Of a stretch of 55,062 nt of DNA, positions 49,282 through 55,062 are shown piece by piece. Numbering within the stretch: the first letter of the stretch is position 1; every line of letters starts with the position of its first letter. This DNA comes from Pirellulaceae bacterium. GTDB lineage: Bacteria > Planctomycetota > Planctomycetia > Pirellulales > Pirellulaceae. The stretch lies in contig JASMLW010000541.1 of NCBI GenBank assembly GCA_030748485.1, positions 1 to 55,062 on the forward strand, given 5' to 3'. The position numbers and the translations under genes were made by a program. The notes under the pieces are model-generated. The model had not been told where the DNA came from and searched no databases. It saw only the letters and a list, made by a program, of their open reading frames with translations.

Positions 49282-52200
49282 ATGTTTGCTCGTCTCTCGA
49301 ACCTATCGCTGCTGGCCGCCGGCGTCGTTTGGCTCGCGCTGGCTGCTCAACTGGAACTGGCCCGCGGTGCGGAGCAGGTCGACTACCTGCGAGACGTCAA
49401 ACCGCTGCTCGACGCCAAATGTTTCGGTTGTCACGGCGGGCTTCGGCAGAACGGGTCGCTTCGTTTGGATACCGCTGTGGAAATCCGCCGGGGCGGCGAT
49501 TCCGGTCCGGCGATTGAGCCACGCGATCCCGAGAACAGCCTGTTGATCGGCGTGGTGACGGGAGACGCCGGCTATCGCATGCCGCCCAAGGATGAAGGCG
49601 CCGCGCTGACCGCCGAAGAAATCGACGTGTTGCGCAAGTGGATCGCCGACGGCGCGACCGCTCCGGCTGACGAGAAGCCGCAGGCCAACCCCCGCGATCA
49701 TTGGTCGTATCGCCCTGTTGCGAAACCCCGACCTCCCGCCATTGACGACTCGCGGTGGTCGGGGCCGATCGACGCCTTCATCGAATCGAAACGGCGGCAA
49801 GCGGGAGTCAAGCCGCGCGCGGAAGCCAAACCGGCCGTGCTGATGCGCCGGCTCTATCTCGACCTGATCGGGTTGCCGCCGACGTCCGCGGAGCTGAAGC
49901 AATTCCTCGCCGATCCTTCGGAAGAAGCCTATCGGCGGATCGTCGACGACCTGCTGGCTCGACCCCAGTACGGCGAGCGTTGGGGACGCCATTGGATGGA
50001 CGTCTGGAGGTACAGCGATTGGTACGGCAGCCGGGGCGGCAATGAAATCCGCTACAGCCAGCGACACATCTGGCGATGGCGAGACTGGATTGTCGAGTCG
50101 TTGAATGAGGACAAGGGATACGACCGCATGGTCGTCGAGATGCTGGCCGGCGATGAGTTGGCTCCCGACAATCCGGATATCGTGCGCGCGACCGGCTACC
50201 TCGGCCGCAGCTGGTACAAGTTTGACCGCAACGTCTGGATGTTCGACACGGTCGAGCACACGGCGCAGGCGTTCCTCGGCGTCACCATGCGATGTTCCCG
50301 CTGCCACGACCACAAATACGATCCGATCTCGCAGGAAGACTACTATCGGTTCCGCGCCTTCTTCGAACCGCACGATGTCCGCACCGATTCGCTCGACCCC
50401 ACGACTGCGACCGAGAAGGACGCCAAGATCGGAGCGGTGCTCAAGGACGGTTTGGCTCGCGTCTTCGATAAAGAATTGGACGCTCCGACCTACGTGTTCC
50501 GCCGCGGTGACGGACGTTATCCGCTGAAAGATCGCGCGATCGAGCCCGGAGCGCCGGCGGCGCTCGGCGGCGCTCCCCTGTCGATTGAGCCGGTTGACTT
50601 GCCGGCGGCCGCCTACTACCCGCAGCTGCGCCGGCCGTTCGCCGAAAAAATGCGAGCCGCCGCCGTTGCTCAGATCGAACTCGCGAAAACCAAAGTGACG
50701 CAGTTGACGGCCAAGCGAGACGCCGCCCACGCCAAGTGGCGCAGCGCCGCGGCGGCGGCGGAGAGCGCTCCGAAAACACCGGTCCGCGTGGTTCTGGATG
50801 ACTCGTTCGACGCCGCCAACAGCGACGTCTGGAAGATAGCGAGCGGCGATTGGAAGTACGAGAACGGCGGCCTCATCCAATCGCAAGTCACTCGCTTCGC
50901 GACGATCGTCGCGCCGCAAACACTGCCTCACAACGTACGCATTGAAGTCAAGTACCGCGCGCTGCAGGCCGGTCGCTTGAGGTCGATTGGATTCAGTTTT
51001 GACCGAGTAGACAACGGAGCTTCGTCGCAAGACGTCTACACGAGCACGAACGACACTAGCCAGTCGATCCAGGCGTTTCACCGCGAAGCGGGCAAGCAGC
51101 ACTACCCGCAAGCGGGCATCGTCAAGACGAAGCTGCGAGTCGGCGAATTGACGACCGTCGTCGCCGAGGTCCGCGACCGCAACCTCAAACTCTACTTGAA
51201 CGGCGAGTTGAAGCTCGACTACCTCATGCCCATGGCGCGGCGCGAGGGACACTTCGCGCTGTGGGTGCACGAGGGAGCCGCCGCCTTCGAACATCTGAAG
51301 ATCACTGAACTGACCACCGACTTGGTTGGCTTGGAAACACTCTGGCGAACAGCGGAGGCGGATGTCGAGCGGAGCCGGATCGCGCAGGCGATCACCGAAT
51401 CCGAATTGCAGTCGTTAACTGCGCGGATTGCCGCCGAGCGAGCGAAGTACGCGACGCCGCCCGCCGCCGATGTCGCCGATTTGGCGCGGCAAGCGGCTCG
51501 CCTGCAAGCAGCGACTCAGGCAGTCAAAGTCGAGTTGGAAGTGTTGACCGCGACACAGCAGGTGGCGGCGCTCGAGCGAGCGACCGCGGCGCAAAACACC
51601 GACAAACCGGCGGCGGCGGCTCCCAAACCATCGACGGCCGTCGGCGAGGCGAAAAAGAAACTGACCGCGGCGAAGCAGAAACTGGAGGCGGCGCGGCGAG
51701 CCATCGAGGCAGGCGGCGAGAAGTACGACCCGCTGGGACCCACTTATCCCACCAAGTCGACGGGCCGCCGCCTGGCGTTGGCCCGCTGGATCGCCAGCGA
51801 CCAGAACCCGCGGACCGCTCGAGTCGCCGTCAACCACATTTGGATGAGGCACTTTGGCGAAGCGCTGGCGCCGTCGGTCGAGAACCTTGGGCTCAGCGCC
51901 GCGCCGCCGACGCACCCCCGGTTGCTCGACTGGTTGGCTGCCGAGTTGACGGAGCACGAGTGGAGTATGAAACACATTCACCGACAAATCGTGCTGTCGA
52001 GCACCTACCGTTTGACGTCGCGGCCGGGAGCGGATGAGGCGGCGCTGAACAACCGTCGACTCGACCGCGACAACCGGCTGTTGACTCACATGAACTCGCG
52101 ACGACTGGAAGCCGAGGCGATTCGCGACAGTGTTCTCTACGTAACGGGCGCTCTCGACCTGACTCGAGGTGGTCCGGAGATTGTCGAGAACCAAGGCGAG

Positions 52201-52662
52201 AAGGTCCTTCGCCGCAGCATGTACTTTCGGCTGACCCCGAATGAGAAGATGAAGTTCCTCGAACTGTTCGACGTCGCCGATCCCAATTCGTGCTACCGCC
52301 GCAGTGTGAGCGTCGTGCCTCAACAGGCGCTGGCGATGAGCAACAGCGGCCTCACGCTGGCTCGCGCCCGGGCGCTGGCCGGCGAGTTGAGCAAACGGAT
52401 CGGCTCCGAACCCACCGGCGATAAGCAGCGACGGTTTGTCGACGAGGCGTTCACCATCATTCTCAGTCGGCCGATCGACGGCGCGGAGCGAGCGGCGTGT
52501 GTCGAGTTTCTGGAGCAGCACGCCAAACTTCTACAATCGGATCCCGGGCCGGCGTTTAGCGGTTCCGCTGTCGGCTCCGCGGCGGCCGATCCGCATCAGC
52601 GGGCTCGCGAAAACCTGGTCCACGTGCTGCTAAACCACAACGACTTTGTCACCATTCGATAG
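49282..52662 (+). CDS. PSCyt1/DUF1549/DUF1553 protein with DUF1080-like insert
   Basis: A 1126-aa exported protein from the ATG at 49282 (signal LSLLAAGVVWLALAAQLELA). PSCyt1: CFGCH (C47, C50, H51), RRGGDSGPAI, MPPKDEG. DUF1549 at about 170-400: LYLDLIGLPPTSAELKQFL, YGERWGRHWMDVWRYSDWYG, CSRCHDHKYDPISQEDYY. A beta-sandwich insert at about 500-680 (DSFDAANSDVWKIASGDWKY, NLKLYLNGELKLDY, GHFALWVHEG) resembles DUF1080/LamG modules. About 690-840 is an Ala-rich coiled coil with repeated AAKQKLEAA segments. DUF1553 at about 850-1115: RLALARWIASDQNPRTARVA, THPRLLDWLAAEL. Followed immediately by DUF1501 (start 14 bases on). Confidence 0.92.
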   Translation: MFARLSNLSLLAAGVVWLALAAQLELARGAEQVDYLRDVKPLLDAKCFGCHGGLRQNGSLRLDTAVEIRRGGDSGPAIEPRDPENSLLIGVVTGDAGYRMPPKDEGAALTAEEIDVLRKWIADGATAPADEKPQANPRDHWSYRPVAKPRPPAIDDSRWSGPIDAFIESKRRQAGVKPRAEAKPAVLMRRLYLDLIGLPPTSAELKQFLADPSEEAYRRIVDDLLARPQYGERWGRHWMDVWRYSDWYGSRGGNEIRYSQRHIWRWRDWIVESLNEDKGYDRMVVEMLAGDELAPDNPDIVRATGYLGRSWYKFDRNVWMFDTVEHTAQAFLGVTMRCSRCHDHKYDPISQEDYYRFRAFFEPHDVRTDSLDPTTATEKDAKIGAVLKDGLARVFDKELDAPTYVFRRGDGRYPLKDRAIEPGAPAALGGAPLSIEPVDLPAAAYYPQLRRPFAEKMRAAAVAQIELAKTKVTQLTAKRDAAHAKWRSAAAAAESAPKTPVRVVLDDSFDAANSDVWKIASGDWKYENGGLIQSQVTRFATIVAPQTLPHNVRIEVKYRALQAGRLRSIGFSFDRVDNGASSQDVYTSTNDTSQSIQAFHREAGKQHYPQAGIVKTKLRVGELTTVVAEVRDRNLKLYLNGELKLDYLMPMARREGHFALWVHEGAAAFEHLKITELTTDLVGLETLWRTAEADVERSRIAQAITESELQSLTARIAAERAKYATPPAADVADLARQAARLQAATQAVKVELEVLTATQQVAALERATAAQNTDKPAAAAPKPSTAVGEAKKKLTAAKQKLEAARRAIEAGGEKYDPLGPTYPTKSTGRRLALARWIASDQNPRTARVAVNHIWMRHFGEALAPSVENLGLSAAPPTHPRLLDWLAAELTEHEWSMKHIHRQIVLSSTYRLTSRPGADEAALNNRRLDRDNRLLTHMNSRRLEAEAIRDSVLYVTGALDLTRGGPEIVENQGEKVLRRSMYFRLTPNEKMKFLELFDVADPNSCYRRSVSVVPQQALAMSNSGLTLARARALAGELSKRIGSEPTGDKQRRFVDEAFTIILSRPIDGAERAACVEFLEQHAKLLQSDPGPAFSGSAVGSAAADPHQRARENLVHVLLNHNDFVTIR

Positions 52663-52676
52663 CGATGGAGTTCGAC

Positions 52677-54122
52677 ATGAAATCGCCATATCCGTGCGGC
52701 AGGATTCAACGGCGGACGTTTCTCGCCGATTGCGGTATGGGATTCACCGGACTGGCGCTGGCCTCCATGTTGCACCAGGACGGTTACGGCGACCAGCCAG
52801 AGCAGGCGCTGGGGCTGCCTCACTTCGCGCCCAAAGCGAAGCAAGTTATCTGGTACTTCATGATGGGAGGCACGAGCCATCTGGAGAGTTTCGATCACAA
52901 GCCGGCGCTAAATCGGTACGCGGGCAAGACGATTGGCGAAACTCCTCACAAGGAAGTGTTGGAGTCGGAGTTTTATCGCAAGAACGTCCGCGACTTCGCC
53001 GGCGTCCCGCGCAATCTGATGCCCAAGCTCTACCCGCTGCAGATTGGGTTCCAACGGCGCGGTGAGTCGGGGCTGGAGGTGAGCGATTGGTGGCCGCACG
53101 TCGGATCGTGTATCGACGACATTGCCGTTGTCCGATCGATGTGGACAACCGACAACGACCACGCAGCGCAGTTGCAGTTTCACACCGGCCGGCACATCTT
53201 CGACGGTTTCTTTCCTTCGATCGGCTCGTGGGTGCACTACGGACTCGGCTCGCTGAATGAAGACTTGCCGCAATTCGTGGTGATGGGAAAGCCGCCCGGC
53301 GACTGCTGTGGCGGTAAAGGCGCACACGACGGCAGTTACCTGGGACCGGAACACTCGGGCGTCGCCCTGTCGTCCGATCCGAAACGGCCCCTGCCCTTTG
53401 GAACGCCGGGAAGCGGAATCTATCAACGCGAGCGCCGCAGCCAACTCGAGTTGCTCACCAAACTGAACACGATCGTCAGCGGCCAGTATCCGGACGACGC
53501 TGAACTGAAGGCTCGGATCAAGGCGTACGAACTGGCCTTTCGTATGCAGATGGCGGCGCCCGAAGTCGTCAATCTAGATAGCGAGACGAAGCAGACGCTC
53601 GACATGTACGGCGTTAACGATTCGGCGACTAGCCGCGTCGGCCGGCAGAGCCTGATCGCCCGACGGCTCGTCGAACGCGGAGTGAGGTTCGTACAGATTT
53701 ACGACGACGGCTGGGACGCTCACTCGAAACTGAAAGCCAACCACTCGTCGCATTGCAAGGGCGTCGATCAACCGATTGCCGGATTGCTGAAGGATCTCAA
53801 GCAACGCGGGCTCTTGGACGAGACGTTGGTGGTGTGGGGAACCGAGTTTGGCAGAACGCCCGGATCCGAACGCTCAGATGGTCGAGATCATCACCCGTAC
53901 GGCTTCTCGGTTTGGCTCGCCGGCGGCGGTATCAAGGGGGGCGTGGCTCACGGCGCGACCGATGAACTCGGCTTCCACGCCGCGGAGAGTCGGCACTACG
54001 TCACCGATCTCCACGCCACCGTGCTCCACCAATTGGGTCTCGACCCTCGACGGCTCAGCTTGCCCGACCAAATACGACTCGAGATTGACTTGGGCAAGCC
54101 AATTCACGAGATCATCGGTTGA
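52677..54122 (+). CDS. DUF1501 protein
   Basis: A DUF1501 protein of about 481 residues. The ATG at 52677 has GGAG eight bases upstream; an ATG at 52665 would add MEFD. RRTFLADCGMGFTGLALASM at the N-terminus is a twin-arginine-type signal. Family blocks: AKQVIWYFMMGGTSHLESFD, QRRGESGLEVSDWWPHVGSC, VRSMWTTDNDHAAQLQFHTG, RRLVERGVRFVQIYDDGWD, VVWGTEFGRTPGSE, GRDHHPYGFSVWLAGGG and LHATVLHQLGLD. GTEFGRTP replaces GGEFGRTP. The PSCyt stop and this gene are 14 bases apart. Confidence 0.93.
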   Translation: MKSPYPCGRIQRRTFLADCGMGFTGLALASMLHQDGYGDQPEQALGLPHFAPKAKQVIWYFMMGGTSHLESFDHKPALNRYAGKTIGETPHKEVLESEFYRKNVRDFAGVPRNLMPKLYPLQIGFQRRGESGLEVSDWWPHVGSCIDDIAVVRSMWTTDNDHAAQLQFHTGRHIFDGFFPSIGSWVHYGLGSLNEDLPQFVVMGKPPGDCCGGKGAHDGSYLGPEHSGVALSSDPKRPLPFGTPGSGIYQRERRSQLELLTKLNTIVSGQYPDDAELKARIKAYELAFRMQMAAPEVVNLDSETKQTLDMYGVNDSATSRVGRQSLIARRLVERGVRFVQIYDDGWDAHSKLKANHSSHCKGVDQPIAGLLKDLKQRGLLDETLVVWGTEFGRTPGSERSDGRDHHPYGFSVWLAGGGIKGGVAHGATDELGFHAAESRHYVTDLHATVLHQLGLDPRRLSLPDQIRLEIDLGKPIHEIIG

Positions 54123-54482
54123 GTGAGTCTTGAATTGAGATCGCTCGGCTCAGATTGAGCCCGAGGCTCGCCTCACGGCCGTCGCGATTTTCACCTTCTC
54201 CCGCAGCCGAGTCAGTTTTCTGGAGATTCCGACGGCCGCGGTTCGCTCGCTGCGAAGATGCACTCGGGCCGCCAAAACGCAGGGAATCTCGCTCTTCTCG
54301 AGCGCGCGCAGCGGTCGCATCGAACTCGCGAAGCTCCGCAGAATCTTGGACCGAGGCGGCCCCGCCAGCGGATTGGCACGGGGCATGCGTTAACAGGATT
54401 CCAACATTGAGGACGCCGGCAACTCGGCCGAATCAACCCGCCTCACAACTCCCTCCTCATCGCTCCCGAAGGAATCCGGATC
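54123..54482. other. intergenic region, no supported gene
   Basis: 360 bp between DUF1501 and the small exported protein. Frames exist on both strands (a 78-codon minus frame at 54150-54386 and a plus frame from 54155), but none has a ribosome-binding site, signal, or recognised motif, and both are rich in Arg/Ser/Ala, as expected by chance at this GC content. AAGGA near 54470 serves the next gene. Confidence 0.45.
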
Positions 54483-54791
54483 ATGACCAAGACACGCAAA
54501 ACACTCGCCGCCCTGCTGACCATCGCCGCTCTCGTCGCCGCCGTCGCCACGCCGCTCGCCGTCGCCGCGCCAAGCCAGACGCAAACAGAGCAGAACCAAT
54601 CGGGGCAAGACACATTGGTCGGCCCTTGGAAACACTTCGATAGCGACGCCCTGACCGCCGCCCGCGCTGAACTGGCCGAACTCAAAGACCTGAACGGCTG
54701 GTCATCCGTTCGCGAGACCAGCAAGCAACTCGAGATTCATCCGGTCATCCCGCGATCGCGATACATCATCCAGTACGAGTTCACCGAGTAG
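54483..54791 (+). CDS. small exported protein, unknown
   Basis: A 102-aa protein with signal peptide MTKTRKTLAALLTIAALVAA (cleavage likely after AVAA, near residue 29). AAGGA is upstream of the ATG. The mature part of about 74 residues has a Gln/Thr-rich linker (QTQTEQNQSGQDT), a helix (SDALTAARAELAELKDLNGW) and a short beta segment ending HPVIPRSRYIIQYEFTE. No cysteine, no known motif. The final region may be a strand-forming tail. No function can be assigned. Confidence 0.6.
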   Translation: MTKTRKTLAALLTIAALVAAVATPLAVAAPSQTQTEQNQSGQDTLVGPWKHFDSDALTAARAELAELKDLNGWSSVRETSKQLEIHPVIPRSRYIIQYEFTE

Positions 54792-54850
54792 GCAGTGGAG
54801 GATTGCGGATAATCTTGAGACGGTCGAACATCGCGGCTGATCTGGCGACT

Positions 54851-54888
54851 AAACGAACCGCCTCCACGTTCTGGCGAACGTAGCCACA
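54851..54888. repeat. 38-bp inverted copy of the 30.6-kb element
   Basis: Exact reverse complement of 30556-30593, containing the hairpin CCACGTTCTGGCGAACGTAG (54864-54883). A degenerate half-site follows at about 54911-54932 (TAGCTACCGTCGCCAGAG), so it may be one end of a damaged element. Confidence 0.75.
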
Positions 54889-54956
54889 TTCGACATCGCA
54901 GCCAAAAAACGTAGCTAGCTACCGTCGCCAGAGTGATGTTTTCGATGCCCGCTACC

Positions 54957-54983
54957 ACGGGTATGCCAGAATAGAATACCCGT
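54957..54983. repeat. hairpin ACGGGTAT/ATACCCGT
   Basis: Perfect 8-bp arms (54957-54964, 54976-54983) with an 11-base loop, in the last unassigned stretch (54889-55062). It is too far (165 bases) from the small exported gene's stop to be sure it is its terminator, and no T-run follows. Confidence 0.45.
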
Positions 54984-55062
54984 TGCACCCCCTGTTTGGC
55001 CGGGAGGGGCGGGTCGTTCGGCAGGTCAAGTATGCTCAGAGGACCTGCCTCGAGATCATGAT

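Noticed and set aside
49303..51294. Long minus-strand open frame (over 600 codons) antisense to the fourth PSCyt gene
   Set aside because: The plus-strand frame encodes clear PSCyt1/DUF1549 domains; the antisense frame lacks any recognised motif and is expected in GC-rich coding DNA.
54150..54386. 78-codon minus-strand frame downstream of the last DUF1501 gene
   Set aside because: Composition is Arg/Ser/Ala-rich with no ribosome-binding site, and an equally open plus-strand frame overlaps it, so both look like chance.
1..55062. tRNA or rRNA genes
   Set aside because: No cloverleaf-like or rRNA-conserved stretch was seen on reading; a covariance search would be needed to rule out a tRNA in the intergenic gaps.

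Overview
The window looks like a chromosomal segment of a planctomycete (Planctomycetota, probably Pirellulales-like). The basis is a GC-rich sequence with four copies of the paired 'planctomycete cytochrome (PSCyt1)/DUF1549/DUF1553' plus 'DUF1501' gene module, a Pirellula/Verrucomicrobium-type membrane dehydrogenase with a C-terminal cytochrome c domain, DUF1080, DUF3179 and DUF3604 proteins, and a decayed ISAzo13-type transposase. Shine-Dalgarno sites are patchy. I found no rRNA, tRNA, CRISPR array or intact mobile element.

Layout. 1-0.65 kb: a tiny membrane-anchored protein and a transposase relic. 0.65-13.2 kb, all minus strand: a LarA-like nickel racemase homologue, then (in transcription order from 13.2 kb down) a secreted dehydrogenase/cytochrome c, a 218-aa protein, a MoxR/RavA-like AAA+ ATPase, a 219-aa protein, an 897-aa vWA-like + beta-propeller protein and a 929-aa TPR + beta-propeller protein. 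The last five are joined mostly by 4-base ATGA overlaps and look like a MoxR-vWA-beta-propeller 'ternary' system. 13.2-15.7 kb: a DUF3179 lipoprotein between two palindrome-rich repeat clusters. 15.7-21.6 kb, minus: RND-type exporter plus two exported proteins of unknown function. 22.1-26.2 kb: first PSCyt/DUF1501 pair. 26.2-28.1 kb, minus: VOC protein and MFS transporter. 28.2-30.5 kb: DUF3604 protein. 30.6-37.3 kb, minus: four-gene operon PSCyt/LamG, DUF1501, PQQ-like propeller, DUF1080 hydrolase. 37.6-41.3 kb: SDR dehydrogenase divergent from a creatininase-like / CoA-transferase alpha / beta operon. 41.3-42.5 kb: PlsC-type acyltransferase. 42.7-47.9 kb: PSCyt, DUF1501 and FlK-like thioesterase. 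47.9-49.0 kb: RlmM-like methyltransferase. 49.3-54.1 kb: fourth PSCyt/DUF1501 pair. 54.5-54.8 kb: small exported protein.

How it fits together. Much of the content points to envelope-located oxidation and breakdown of polysaccharides or other complex substrates (cytochrome modules, DUF1080, PQQ-type propellers, MFS, DUF3604). Set apart from this is the MoxR/vWA/propeller operon, a probable ATP-driven assembly, chaperone or conflict machine. The most striking non-coding signal is a family of short palindromes built on the core TTC-GCCA-GAA whose outer stem bases covary. It occurs in a tandem array at 15 kb and as an 85-bp inverted-repeat element at 30.6 kb with a 38-bp identical inverted copy at 54.85 kb.
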